The notes under the pieces were generated by a model. The model worked only from the letters and a program-made list of their open reading frames with translations. It searched no databases and was not told the DNA's origin. Both the position numbers and the translations under genes were made by a program. 64,000 nt of DNA from Hymenobacter cellulosilyticus (GTDB taxonomy: Bacteria > Bacteroidota > Bacteroidia > Cytophagales > Hymenobacteraceae). Every line of letters begins with the position of its first letter. Position 1 is the first letter of the stretch. Positions 29,017 through 38,571 of this stretch are shown one piece after another. The stretch covers positions 3,586,501 to 3,650,500 of the forward strand of contig NZ_CP095046.1 of NCBI RefSeq assembly GCF_022919215.1, read 5' to 3'.

Positions 29017-29427
29017 ACTCAGGAAGGGTGGGAAGATTAAGGATGGAAAGTCGGCTACGGCCAAGCACAGGCGTAGAGCCGTTACTGGTCGAGCAGGATA
29101 ATCGGTTGTGTAAGGTCCGAACGGGTGTTTTCGGTTTGCCTTTATTCTTGCCTCCAGCCGAAAGAATCCGGGCTGGTAAGGGTAATCCGCCCTAATTTAT
29201 TGTTCCTGATTCGGAGAAAGCAAGGATTTGAATGGCATAAAAACCAGCGGGTTGGCCTAAAAAGCAAAGGCAATACACTTACGGCACACGCAGTATGACG
29301 CATTCTGACACCCAGCACCATAATTAGCCGGTCCACGGCTTTTTGATCCGACAGATAAAAAACATGACCGCGCCCAGACATCTTTTGGGCGCTTATAGTA
29401 AAATCAGCGGCAAAGGCCCGGCAGCTA
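29017..29427. other. Intergenic spacer upstream of the sugar-oxidation cluster
   Basis: No supported gene lies here. It should hold the minus-strand promoter of the 28.1-29.0 kb gene, and at its right end a hairpin (29370-29392) after the gene at 29.4 kb. It is more AT-rich than its surroundings. Confidence 0.5.
29356..29392 (-). terminator. Probable terminator after the 29.4-kb gene
   Basis: GCGCCCA (29370-29376) pairs with TGGGCGC (29386-29392). Read on the minus strand the stem is followed within about ten bases by a T run (AAAAAA on the plus strand). Confidence 0.5.
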
Positions 29428-30258
29428 TTATTCGCCCGGCAGGTGGAGTTCGGGCTGGCGCAGGGCCTGATTGTTCGGCTGAGGCTGGGTAAACTGCAGG
29501 GGTGGATAGGCCCAGGGTGTGGTGTTACCCGAGGCATCCAGCAGGGCAAACGTTACCGAGTAGTCCGGGCCCTTGTCCAGCATAAACGGGCCGCTGCACA
29601 TGCCCCGCCCAATAAATAGAATGCCTTGCTTGTCGGGCGCGACGTAATAGGTCGTTTGCTGGCCGCTGCTCAGGCTCTTTACGGTGGCTTTTACCATGTA
29701 CTCCGATTCGTCCCGGACCTGGCACGTGAAGTCAACGAAAACATCCGGGCCGCACCCGTACTCGGTGTACTGCTGGCCTTTTTTGGTGGGCCGGGCCAGC
29801 CACTCGGGTGGCGTCTGGTCCTGGCCCGGTACCACGGTGTAGAGCACCCGGCTGCGGTGGAGCTGGAAGACGAGGTTTTGCTTGGCCGTGCCTTTTTTCC
29901 GGGCTTCGGTAATCACCAACTCGTACTGCCGGCCGACTTCCAGACTACGGCGCGGCTTGAGCACGGCCTGGGTAACGGCAAACTCCCCCGGCAGTAGCTG
30001 CTGCACCTCCAGCGGAATCTGCTGGTCGGCCGCCTGCAAATAGATTTTGTAGGTAGTGCCCAATCCCCTGATTATTTCCTGGCTGGCCGAATAGCCGTCC
30101 ACAACAAATACTGGGGCCGCGTGCACCGTCCGGGTCTGGGGCCACACCCGCAGGCCACTGTTTATGCATTTGGCCCGAGCCGGCAACGCGGTGCTGGTAA
30201 GGGCAAGCAGTAGGGCCAGCGTTTTCGGGCCGGCGGCGAAGGGCTTTAGCTGAGACAT
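29428..30258 (-). CDS. Hypothetical exported protein
   Basis: The 276-residue protein has a signal peptide (about residues 8-29, ending PARAKC). The mature part is beta-rich, with four cysteines (KCINSG, YGCGPDVFVDFTC and GMCSGPF) that could pair. The tail is rich in Gln/Pro/Asn. No family was recognised. It is divergent from the PhyH dioxygenase gene. Confidence 0.65.
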   Translation of the reverse strand: MSQLKPFAAGPKTLALLLALTSTALPARAKCINSGLRVWPQTRTVHAAPVFVVDGYSASQEIIRGLGTTYKIYLQAADQQIPLEVQQLLPGEFAVTQAVLKPRRSLEVGRQYELVITEARKKGTAKQNLVFQLHRSRVLYTVVPGQDQTPPEWLARPTKKGQQYTEYGCGPDVFVDFTCQVRDESEYMVKATVKSLSSGQQTTYYVAPDKQGILFIGRGMCSGPFMLDKGPDYSVTFALLDASGNTTPWAYPPLQFTQPQPNNQALRQPELHLPGE

Positions 30259-30503
30259 AGGGCATAAATAGGGAGTACTCCAAGATAAGAGTTCTGGCCG
30301 GAAAGTGTCGGGGTTGAGGGCAATCCAGGTCCGCTGTAGGGCCGACGCGAAAAGTCTGGAACAGAGGGTGCTGAGCTGAACGGCAGCACGCTTTCTGCCA
30401 CCAAACCCGGCGTAAATGCGTTAGAAACCAGGTGCCGGTCTGCTCTCCAAAGCCACGCTTGAGCTTGCCCCGGCTGGTTGTGTATTCGAAATCCTAACCG
30501 CAG

Positions 30504-31355
30504 ATGTATATGAAAGCAGTGGAAGAAAATAAGCCCGTGACGGCCACCTACGACATTGCCCAGATTATGGGCGGCCTCTACGGCGACGGTATTATCGGCC
30601 TGAAAGGCGCCTTTAGTCGCGAATGGGCCCGGCAGCTGGGCGAGGATATCAACCGACTTTACGAGGAAGCTCTGCAGCGGCCGGGCGGGGCTTTGGGCCG
30701 GGGCCCCAAGCGGCACTACGTTGAAATTCACCCCGAAAGCATCCGCGGCTTCGTCGAGCTGGCCACGCACCCTTGGGTGACAGCGGTGTGCGAGGCCGTG
30801 CTGGGGCCCGACTACAAAATCGTGGAAATCGGCTTCGACGTGCCCGGGCCCGGGGCCATGAACCAGCCCTGGCACCGCGACTTTCCCGCCAACGAGGACA
30901 CTATCATCGGCCGGCGGCTCAACTCCCTGGCGTTCAACCTCACTACTGTGGATGTAACCGAAGACATGGGCCCCTTCGAAATTGCGCCCGGTACCCAGTG
31001 GGATTTGCCCTTTGGCTTCGAGCACGAGATGTTTCCGCCCAAGAGCAACAGTCCTCGTTACGAGGCCCGGGCTCAGCGCAAAATGCCCCAGATGGGCGAC
31101 ATCTCGGCCCGCTCGGCCCTGACCATACACCGCGGCACAGCCAACCACTCGGATAAGTCGCGCCCGGCCCTGGTGCTGGGTGTAGACGCACCCACGGCCA
31201 ACAATGCCGAGCGCCACGACCTGCAAATCACCCGCGCCTTTTACGCCACTCTGCCCGAAAGCCTCAAGCAACACCTGACCTGCCGCCTCGTCGACGAACT
31301 GGAGCCCATTGTGCAGGGCCACACCATCGAAGGCCTGATGATGGGTGAGGCGTAG
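30504..31355 (+). CDS. Phytanoyl-CoA dioxygenase (PhyH) family protein
   Basis: The 283-residue protein is a cupin-fold Fe(II)/2-oxoglutarate oxygenase. The iron site is visible as WHRDFP (His-x-Asp) and a distal His in IHRGTANHSDKSRP with the 2-oxoglutarate-binding Arg. A DMGPFEIAPGTQ strand lies between. No signal peptide is present, so it is cytoplasmic. PhyH members hydroxylate varied small molecules; the substrate is unknown. ATG at 30504 is used; a second in-frame ATG lies 6 bp later. Confidence 0.9.
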   Translation: MYMKAVEENKPVTATYDIAQIMGGLYGDGIIGLKGAFSREWARQLGEDINRLYEEALQRPGGALGRGPKRHYVEIHPESIRGFVELATHPWVTAVCEAVLGPDYKIVEIGFDVPGPGAMNQPWHRDFPANEDTIIGRRLNSLAFNLTTVDVTEDMGPFEIAPGTQWDLPFGFEHEMFPPKSNSPRYEARAQRKMPQMGDISARSALTIHRGTANHSDKSRPALVLGVDAPTANNAERHDLQITRAFYATLPESLKQHLTCRLVDELEPIVQGHTIEGLMMGEA

Positions 31356-31394
31356 AGAATACATCTTGTTTCGTTGCCCCTCAACAGTTGGACC

Positions 31395-31622
31395 GTCATT
31401 CCGAGTAGCGCGAGGAATCTCGCGTGCTGATGTTGTTCCAAGTGTCATCCTGAATGCAGCGTAGCGGAATGAAGGACCTTCCTCTGATGCTTGAAAACGT
31501 TATTTCCAATGTGCCAAAGCCCTTTGCTACGTCAGTCGGTAAGGCTTTTAGTACTTGGAATGAGCTGCGGTGGGCCAGGTGAGGAAGGCCCTTCGTCGCC
31601 GCGACGCTGCATCCAGGATGAC
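31395..31622. repeat. Composite palindromic element R2
   Basis: A half-element, GTCATTCCGAG...GAGGAATCTCGCG (from 31395), precedes a full nested palindrome (31444-31622). The palindrome has GTCATCCTGA and CCAGGATGAC outer arms, GAAGGACCTTCCTC, and an AAAGCCCTTTGC / GGTAAGGCTTTT core. It lies downstream of the PhyH gene and upstream of GH43. Confidence 0.8.
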
Positions 31623-31667
31623 AGATAAAAACGAGACCTGACAAACTGCTTCAAACCAACCCGCCGT

Positions 31668-32672
31668 ATGGCCACACCCACCGACGACCATATCTACCAG
31701 GAAGCCCAGCTGGCGCCCATGACCGTGGAGCAGATCAATGAGCTGACCCGGGCGGCCCGGGCCCAGCCGCCCAGCGCCGACCAAACCCACGTGCTGGTGC
31801 CCGACGGCGAGGACCCCTGGGTGATTAGTCACGAAGGCCAGCTCTACTACTGCACCGTGGACCGGCTCAAGCGCAAAATCCTGGTGGCCCGGTTTTCACG
31901 CCTGGAAGATATGGCTGCGGCCGAGCTGGTAGAAGTGTGGCCGGGCCTGCAGGGCGCCACGCCGGAGTTTGTGGAAATCTGGGCGCCCGAGCTGCAGCTT
32001 ATCGACGGGCAATGGTACGTGTACTTTGCCCTCTATAACGCCAGGCTGGGCGAGGAGCGCCTTTACGCCCTGCAGGCAATTTCCGCCGACCCCCAGGGCG
32101 AATATGAGTTCAAAGGCCGGTTGGAAGTGCCCACCGACCGCTGGGCCATCGACGGCACCGTGCTCCGCCTCGACGACGGGCAGCTGTACTTTCTCTGGTC
32201 GGGGTGGGAGGGCTTCGAGAACGTAAGTCAGAATATCTACATCGCCCGCCTGAGCAACCCCTGGACCATCAGCTCCGATAGGGTCTGCATCAGCCGGCCC
32301 GAGCATGACTGGGAAAAGCAGGGCTACCCGCATGTCAACGAAGGCCCGCAGGTACTGCAGCGCCAGGGCCGCACCTTCGTGATATACTCCGCCTCGGGCA
32401 GCTGGACCGACGATTACTGCCTGGGCCAGCTTACTTTCCTGGGCGGTGACCCGCTCAGCCCCGCGGCTTGGCGCAAGGAGCCCCGGCCGGTGTTTGCCAA
32501 AACCAGCACCATCTTCGGCCCCGGCCACGCCTCCTTTGTGGAACTGCAGGGCCAGGACTACATCATCTACCACGCCGCCCGCCGCAGCCAGGCCGGCTGG
32601 GCCCGGCAGATTCGCTATAAGCCCTTCAGCTGGCGCGCCGACGGCTCCCCGGATTTTGGCGAGCCCCTCTAG
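31668..32672 (+). CDS. Glycoside hydrolase family 43-like protein
   Basis: The 334-residue five-bladed propeller has the GH43 triad in place: Asp in GEDPWVISHEGQLYY, Asp in RWAIDGTVLRLDDGQLYF, and Glu in HVNEGPQVLQRQG. The subdomain APELQLIDGQWYVYFA is also typical. No signal peptide is seen, so it is probably cytoplasmic and acts on imported arabino- or xylo-oligosaccharides. It lies just after R2 and is convergent with the cupin gene, whose stop is 4 bp away. Confidence 0.9.
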   Translation: MATPTDDHIYQEAQLAPMTVEQINELTRAARAQPPSADQTHVLVPDGEDPWVISHEGQLYYCTVDRLKRKILVARFSRLEDMAAAELVEVWPGLQGATPEFVEIWAPELQLIDGQWYVYFALYNARLGEERLYALQAISADPQGEYEFKGRLEVPTDRWAIDGTVLRLDDGQLYFLWSGWEGFENVSQNIYIARLSNPWTISSDRVCISRPEHDWEKQGYPHVNEGPQVLQRQGRTFVIYSASGSWTDDYCLGQLTFLGGDPLSPAAWRKEPRPVFAKTSTIFGPGHASFVELQGQDYIIYHAARRSQAGWARQIRYKPFSWRADGSPDFGEPL

Positions 32673-32675
32673 AGC

Positions 32676-33235
32676 CTAGTCAATCTTCAGTGGCGGGCCC
32701 AGCACCTTCATTTCGTGGGTGGCAAAAAGCAAGGCAACTTCCTGCTCGGTAGGCTCGGTCTTGAGTGCGGCCAGCGCCACAAAAAACTCTTCCAATTTGC
32801 CGGCCGGCTGTAGCGTCACCAGCATCTTACCCGGGCGCTGACCTGCGTCCAAGCATGGGGCACTTGCCGGGGCAGAAAGATACTGTCCCCGGTTTTGAGG
32901 CGGTACCGGTCGTCGCCCACCCGGAAAGCGTATTCGCCTTCGAGTACCGTAAACACCTCGTCCTGGCCCGGGTGCACGTGCAGGGGCGTGCCCCGACCCT
33001 GCGACACGCTAGTTTGCTCAAAAATGGCCAGGTCGCCGTTGGTATCCTTGCCCGATACCTTCACGTCGAGCACGTTGCGGTTCACGCCCTTGAGCTCGAT
33101 GTGCCCGTGGAAGCGCCCTTCTCCGGCACTGGCCTTAAAGCCCTTCGGGCTACGGTCGGCCCACGCGGGAGGGGGTATAATGGTGGCAAAGGGTAAGGCC
33201 GTTAGGGAGGTCCACACGAATTTTCGGCGCTGCAT
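32676..33235 (-). CDS. Exported cupin domain protein (frameshifted)
   Basis: A leader (MQRRKFVWTSLTALPFATI) precedes a single cupin-2 domain with the metal motif TPLHVHPGQDEVFTVLEGEYAF and a second motif LPRQVPHAW. The break is in the C run at 32830-32832; one base gives SARGKMLVTLQPAGKLEEFF and a stop at 32676. Small exported cupins bind a metal and act as isomerases or oxygenases; the substrate is unknown. Confidence 0.85.
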
Positions 33236-33329
33236 AGTCTTGGTAATTAGGGAAAGACTAAAAAATGGCTGCCCTATAAATATAGAAAATCGGTGGTATT
33301 TGGTGGTTACTTACCTGTAAAAAACGTCT

Positions 33330-33480
33330 GTCATCCTGAGCCCAGCGAAGGACCTTCCTCCGTATTCTGACCAACTCATTTCAATACGAAAAGCCCTTCA
33401 CCACTACAGCGGTAAAGGGCTTTTCATTGTTGTAAGAGCTTTTGGGGATAGGTGAGGAGCGGCATTTGCTGGGCTCCTGA
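33330..33480. repeat. Nested palindromic element R3
   Basis: The left arm is GTCATCCTGAGCCCAGCGAAG with GGACCTTCCTC, the core AAAAGCCCTTCACC / GGTAAAGGGCTTTT (33389-33424), and the right arm TGCTGGGCTCCTGA. The right arm is eroded compared with R1. It lies downstream of the nuclease gene and upstream of the cupin start. Confidence 0.8.
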
Positions 33481-33519
33481 TGCTAGCCGAGAAGTTTGTG
33501 GTTACTCGGCTGCGCTGCC

Positions 33520-34984
33520 TTACCGCGTCGGGCCCTTGTCTACCTGAGCTTCCAGGCGAGCCTGCACGTCCAGGGGCAGCTTGCTGAGCAAGTCCAGGCC
33601 GGTAGCATTTTCAATGGCATCCACCGAGACGCGGTACTGGCCCCAGTCGGCGCTGACGCTGTTGTCGTTGGGCGTGTCGACGGCCAGGATGCGGGCTTGG
33701 GTAGCAATGCGGCTTAGATCATCCGAGCCTTCGGGCAGAATCACCAGCACCTTCCAGACCCGGGCCGGCACGGTTACCTTGCCGTTATCCAGGGTGGTAG
33801 TAAAGCCTTTGGCCCGGTGCCGCCCTTGCCGTAGCTGCCCATGATGACGTAGATTTCCTGGCCCCGGTTTACCTGGGTGCGGCCCCATTCCTCGAGGCTG
33901 CTCCAGGTGCGCTGGTTGTTGTTGGGCGCCTGCGGAATCATGTTGGTCATCAGAAACGTGGCCGAGTTGTCGTCCAGGTCGGTGGTGCGGTCGGCCGAGG
34001 GACAGTTGTGGCCCTTGTCGAAGCCCGAGCCCGAATAGCTGCGCGGGGTCACAGCGTAGAACTCCCGGGGCAGGGCCGGGTCGGGGCGGAAGTCGTCCTG
34101 GCGCGGGGCCGAGCCCATCCAGGCCCGGTTCAGGTGCCAGCTTACCCAGGTCGGAATGCCGCGGTTGGCGTTGTAGCCGATGGCAAACTGGGGCTTAAGC
34201 AGCAGGTAGTTGGTCGGGCTGGCCGGGTTACTGGTGGCCCCGCTGGGGTTGCCCAGGGCCAGGTGGTCTTCCCGGCTGCTGACCACGGCCGTGGCCTTGC
34301 GGGTGGTAGCCGGCGGCAGGGAGTTGCTCTGGGGCGAACTGCTGCCCACCGTGGGTGCCGCACCAGTGCCAGAAGCTACCGAGCCGCTGCCCGCCACCGT
34401 TTCCAGCTGCACGTCGTCGATGTTGAGTCGGCCACTGCCGCTGGTCTTGCGAATTTCCAGGCGCAGCCGGTTGGTAGTGCCCCGGCGAAGGTGTTCACCG
34501 CCAGGCGGGGGCCCTGGGTGCGCACCGGCTGCCCGATGCGGCGGAAGCTGCGGCCCCCGTCCACGCTGCCCCAGAGCTCCCAGGTGCTGGCCGGGTCGTT
34601 GCCGTAGGCCGCGGCGCTGATGCGGATGCTGCGCACCCCGGCCGGGGCGTCGAAGTTCATTCGCAGCTTGCCCTGGTTGCGCAGGCGGGCCGCGTGCTGC
34701 CCGTTTTTGTGGTCCTCATCGGCCGAGCCAATCAGGGCATCCTCGAAGTGCCAGGCCCCGGTGGTCAGAGTTTCGTCGGCCGTGGAGTAGGCCCCCTTGC
34801 TGCCCGCCTCGAAGGTTTCGGTCAGCCCGCTGCCGGTGGGCGACTGGGCGGCGGGCCCGGTGCTACCCGCCGATTCGACCGGAATGGCCGGCGGACCGTC
34901 GGGCAGGGGCTGGCGGGAGGTTTCGGGCGCAGACTGGGAGCAGGCCAGCAGGGCGGCGGGCACGAGGAAGAGAAGGCGAGACAT
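33520..34984 (-). CDS. Lipoprotein DNA/RNA non-specific endonuclease (NucA/NUC1 type), two frameshifts
   Basis: A lipoprotein leader (SRLLFLVPAALLACSQ) precedes a beta-sandwich-like domain of about 150 residues (GAWHFEDALIG, WELWGSVDGG). The beta-beta-alpha-Me nuclease domain follows, with the active-site variant GSGFDKGHNCPSADRT (D-K-G-H) and the metal-ligand Asn in FLMTNMIPQAPNNNQ. Breaks are at 33813-33815 and 34490-34493; one base each restores GTGAKGFTTTLDNG and FAGGTTNRLRLEIRK. It is a surface or periplasmic nuclease that degrades DNA and RNA. A NuiA-like inhibitor gene is at the start of the window. Confidence 0.9.
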
Positions 34985-35211
34985 AGGGCGAAGGTAAGCG
35001 TTGGGGACTATTCCGCAGAGGCCGGCAGCAGCTTTTCCAGGGCCGCAATTTCCGCGTCCAGGGCCTGAATCCGGGCTTCGAGCAGGGCTTGAGGCAGCCG
35101 GCCGCACTTGTGATAAGGCCCGGACGGCCCATTTGCGCGGTTGGGCGCAACTCAGTGCGTGAAATGGGGTTATTGTCGCCTACCTTGCTCTCCCTTTTCT
35201 TATCCCGCTAC

Positions 35212-36999
35212 ATGACCAACACCGTTACTCCCAAATACTTTTTCCTGGCGGCCGGCTGCGCCGCGGCCCTGTGGCTGGGCTCCTGCGGGCAGGAGCAGCA
35301 CGCCGGCTCGGCCGAAACGCCCACCGCCGATGCCAACTTCGAGCGGTTCAAAGCCCAGTTTATCGACTCGCTCTGGTACTACAACCCCGAGTGGGCCAGC
35401 GGGCAGGGCTACCACCGCTACGACTCGTTATTGGTGGTGCCCAACGCCGCCCGCCGGCAGGTGGAAGCCAAGCAGCAGGCCCGGGTGCGCAAGCAGCTCG
35501 GCTCGTTCCCGGTCGGGGAGTTGTCGGTAAACAACCAAACCGATTTCCGGCTGATTGAAAACTACCTGAACAGTGCCCGTTGGTACGCCGATACCCTTAA
35601 AGACTGGCAGTGGAACCCGGCCAGCTACAACCTGGGCGGTTCGGTAGCCGAAATCCTGAACGGGCGCTACCAGCCCCTGGACCGCCGTCTGCGCAGCATC
35701 TCGCTTAAGATTTCCCGGGCTCCCGACTACTACGCCGCCGCTGAGGAGAATATTCAGAACCCCACCCAGGAGCACACCCGGCTGGCTATCAAGCAAACCA
35801 AGGGCTCTCTGGCCGTCTTTGGGCCTGCTTTGCTGGACTCAATTAACCGTTCGGGCCTGACGGAGCGGGAGAAGAAGGACTTTCGGGACCGGATAGCCAC
35901 CACCCGGCTGATGCTCGAAAACTACATCAGCTTCCTACAAAACGAGGTGCTGCTGGCCGGCAAGTTCCGCAGCTTCCGCCTGGGCAAAGCCCTCTACGAC
36001 CGGAAGTTTAACTACGACATCCAGAGCACCTACTCGGCCGACCAGGTGTACCAGAAAGCCCAGCAGCACAAGCAGGAGCTGCTGCGCGACATGCGTAAGC
36101 GGGCCGCCCGGCTCTGGCCCAAGTACTTCCCCGGTCAGCCCCTGCCCGCCGACTCGCTGGCGGCCGTGAAGCAGGTCATCGGCCGCTTGTCGCAGAACCA
36201 CGCCACGCCGGCTGGCTTCGTGGCCGCCGTGAAGGCCCAGATTCCAACGCTGGTGAAGTTTGTGAACGACAAGAAGCTGCTGACCCAGGACCCGACCAAG
36301 CCGCTGGTGGTGCGCGAAACCCCGCTCTACATGCGGGGCAGCGGGGCCGGAGCCTCGGTTTCGGCCCCCGGGCCCTACGACAAGGCCGCCGACACCTATT
36401 ATAATGTGGAGCCGCTCGACGGGCAATCGGCGGAGCAGGCCAACAGCTACCTGCGCGAGTACAACGAGTACACCCTGCAGATTCTCAACATTCACGAGGC
36501 TATTCCGGGCCACTACACCCAGCTGGTCTACGCCAACCGTTCCCCCTCGCTCATCAAGTCCATCTTCGGCAACGGGGCCATGATTGAGGGCTGGGCCGTG
36601 TATGCCGAGCGCATGATGCTGGAAAGCGGCTACGGTGGCAACTCCGACGAAATGTGGCTGATGTGGGACAAGTGGAACATGCGCGTGACTCTGAACGCCA
36701 TCATCGACCACGAAATCCAGGTCAATAACGCCTCCGAGGCCAGCATCGTGGCCCTGCTCACCCGCGACGGGTTCCAGGAGCAGTCGGAAGCCACCAACAA
36801 GTGGCTGCGGGCCACCCTAAGCCAGGTGCAGCTGGCCAGCTACTTCACCGGGTACACTGAAATCTACGATTTGCGCCAGGAACTGAAAAAGGAGCAGGGC
36901 TCGGCCTTCGACCTGAAAGCGTTTAACGAGCAGTTCCTCAGCTACGGCAGCGCCCCGGTGCGCTACATCCGCACCATGATGCTGAAGAAGCCAGCGTAG
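35212..36999 (+). CDS. DUF885 family lipoprotein, putative zinc peptidase
   Basis: The 595-residue protein has a lipoprotein leader ending LWLGSCGQ. The DUF885 fold is alpha-helical with the metal motif NIHEAIPGHYTQ and a distal GNGAMIEGWAVYAERM that supplies the Glu ligand. These proteins resemble carboxypeptidases and are anchored on the periplasmic side. ATG at 35212 is chosen because the leader begins there. A perfect terminator hairpin follows. Confidence 0.88.
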   Translation: MTNTVTPKYFFLAAGCAAALWLGSCGQEQHAGSAETPTADANFERFKAQFIDSLWYYNPEWASGQGYHRYDSLLVVPNAARRQVEAKQQARVRKQLGSFPVGELSVNNQTDFRLIENYLNSARWYADTLKDWQWNPASYNLGGSVAEILNGRYQPLDRRLRSISLKISRAPDYYAAAEENIQNPTQEHTRLAIKQTKGSLAVFGPALLDSINRSGLTEREKKDFRDRIATTRLMLENYISFLQNEVLLAGKFRSFRLGKALYDRKFNYDIQSTYSADQVYQKAQQHKQELLRDMRKRAARLWPKYFPGQPLPADSLAAVKQVIGRLSQNHATPAGFVAAVKAQIPTLVKFVNDKKLLTQDPTKPLVVRETPLYMRGSGAGASVSAPGPYDKAADTYYNVEPLDGQSAEQANSYLREYNEYTLQILNIHEAIPGHYTQLVYANRSPSLIKSIFGNGAMIEGWAVYAERMMLESGYGGNSDEMWLMWDKWNMRVTLNAIIDHEIQVNNASEASIVALLTRDGFQEQSEATNKWLRATLSQVQLASYFTGYTEIYDLRQELKKEQGSAFDLKAFNEQFLSYGSAPVRYIRTMMLKKPA

Positions 37000-37034
37000 G
37001 GGAGTCCTGGCAGCTATTGACTACAGCAACGTAT

Positions 37035-37075
37035 AGGCCGTCATGTCGACCAACGGGAGACATGACGGCCTTTTT
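37035..37075 (+). terminator. Terminator hairpin built from a GTCATGTC repeat (R6)
   Basis: AGGCCGTCATGTC (37035-37047) pairs perfectly with GACATGACGGCCT (37059-37071) over an 11-nt loop and ends in five T. The stem contains the same GTCATGTCGA sequence as R5. Confidence 0.85.
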
Positions 37076-37142
37076 ATGCCTGATCGGCGTACCTGGTTTT
37101 ACCGGCTGCCCGTATACACTTACTTCCGTTTTTTACCTGCAT

Positions 37143-37499
37143 ATGAAAGAACAAGACCGGCAGCGTGTCTACCAAACTGACGATGAGGGCCTGCGCCGCT
37201 ACACCCACGAGCATATGAAGGTGTTTGCCAAGTTCACCTCCGACAACTGTGAAGTCTGCGAAACCCTGGCCCCGCCCTTCGAGAAGTTTGCCAACGACCA
37301 ACCCTACGAAACCATCCTGTTTCTACGCCTGGCCTCGGAGGAAAGTCCGGTGGCTAAAAAGCTGATGCAGCAGAAGGTAGCCCCGTTTTTTGTGAGCTAC
37401 TGCCAGGGCCGCATCCTGGAGTGCGACACGCTCACGGCCGAGGCCGAGGTGCAGGCCATGCTGGAGCGCCTGCGCGCGTGGCTGCCCCAAAACCACTAA
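37143..37499 (+). CDS. Thioredoxin family protein
   Basis: The 118-residue thioredoxin-fold protein has an active-site CEVC in FTSDNCEVCETLAPPFEKF and a cis-Pro region in KVAPFFVSY. The CEVC differs from the usual CGPC, so its redox potential and partner may differ. No signal peptide is seen. The ATG at 37143 follows the terminator, so it is transcribed separately. Confidence 0.82.
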   Translation: MKEQDRQRVYQTDDEGLRRYTHEHMKVFAKFTSDNCEVCETLAPPFEKFANDQPYETILFLRLASEESPVAKKLMQQKVAPFFVSYCQGRILECDTLTAEAEVQAMLERLRAWLPQNH

Positions 37500-37569
37500 G
37501 CGGCCGGCGCGGGAGGTTGTTTCTGCAGTTCTAAGCGGCTTCCCGTGCTTTTGTCCTAGCTTCGCGGCC

Positions 37570-38335
37570 GTGTTTTTCATCATCTCCAAATCCCTGCCCT
37601 ACCTGCTGGACCCGGTCATCTGGCTGCTGGTGCTGCTGGTAGGCGCCTTGCTTAGCGGCCGGCGGCCGGCCCGGCAGCGCGGCCTTGTACTAGCCGCTTT
37701 AGTCCTCTTATTCATTGGAACCAACGGCGGGCTGGTCAACGAGGCCGCGCTGGCCTGGGAGCTCCCGCCCGTACGCCTGCGCACCATTGCCCCCACGACG
37801 CGGGCGTGCTGCTCACCGGCGTGACCCGGCCCAGAAGTCGCCCCACGACCGGGTATACCTCTCCGAGGGAGCCGACCGGGTTACGCATACGCTGTGGTTG
37901 TACCGGGCCAAGCGGATTCGCCGCATCATTATCAGCGGGGGCTCGGGCTCGTTGCGGGAAGTGGCCCACACCGAGGCCCAGGATATTGCCACGCTGCTAC
38001 GGCTGGCCGGTGTGCCCAGCCAAGACATTCTGCTGGAGGAGCGCAGCCGCAACACCCGCGAAAACGCCCTGTATACCAAGCAACTGCTAGCCCAGCACCC
38101 CGATATCAAAACCTTGGTGCTCGTTACTTCAGCCTTTCACCAGCGCCGGGCTCTGGGCTGCTTTGCCAAAGTGGGCCTGTATCCCACGTCCTTTCCCGTC
38201 GACTTCCGCACCGAAGACCGGGGCCCGCGGTCCATCACCTACTGGCTACCCGACGCGGCTGCCCTGGGCCGCTGGAGCCACCTGCTCCACGAGTTACTCG
38301 GCTACGTGACGTACAAAGTGCTAGGGTATATTTAA
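37570..38335 (+). CDS. YdcF/ElyC family membrane protein (two frameshifts)
   Basis: Two N-terminal helices (about residues 3-28 and 37-55) precede the DUF218 domain. It has ISGGSGS, EAQDIATLLRLAGVPSQDILLEERSRNTRENA, and LVLVTSAFHQRRALGCF. Two breaks lie close together, in C runs at 37790-37794 and 37830-37832. One base at each gives APHDAGVLLTGVTRP and KSPHDRVYLSEGAD. Relatives affect envelope biogenesis or carry undecaprenyl-related functions. The start is a GTG at 37570. Confidence 0.82.
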
Positions 38336-38380
38336 AGTGCTGATATGCTGAGGTGGGGAATGTGCTAAGGCCAACCTTGT

Positions 38381-38538
38381 GTCATTGCGAGCAAAGCGAA
38401 GCAATCCGTCCTCTGAAACGTGCTCAGCCCCCTTATGTGAAAAGCCCTTTACTCCAAGTGGAATAAAGGGCTTTCTGGTAAAAGGTAGGTTGTCACCAGT
38501 AGAGGACGGATTGCCACGGCCTTTGGCCTCGCAATGAC
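38381..38538. repeat. Nested palindromic element R4 (GTCATTGCGAGC arms, AAAGCCC core)
   Basis: The outer arms are GTCATTGCGAGC and GCAATGAC, with GCAATCCGTCCTCT and AGAGGACGGATTGC inside. The core is AAAAGCCCTTTA / TAAAGGGCTTT (38440-38474), as in R1-R3 despite different arms. It lies between the convergent YdcF and aldehyde dehydrogenase genes. Confidence 0.85.
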
Positions 38539-38571
38539 ACGAGCAACATCAGCATATCAGCACATTAACAG

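Noticed and set aside
30246..31448. 400-codon open frame antisense to the PhyH dioxygenase
   Set aside because: It is a shadow frame; the PhyH iron-binding residues on the plus strand are clear.
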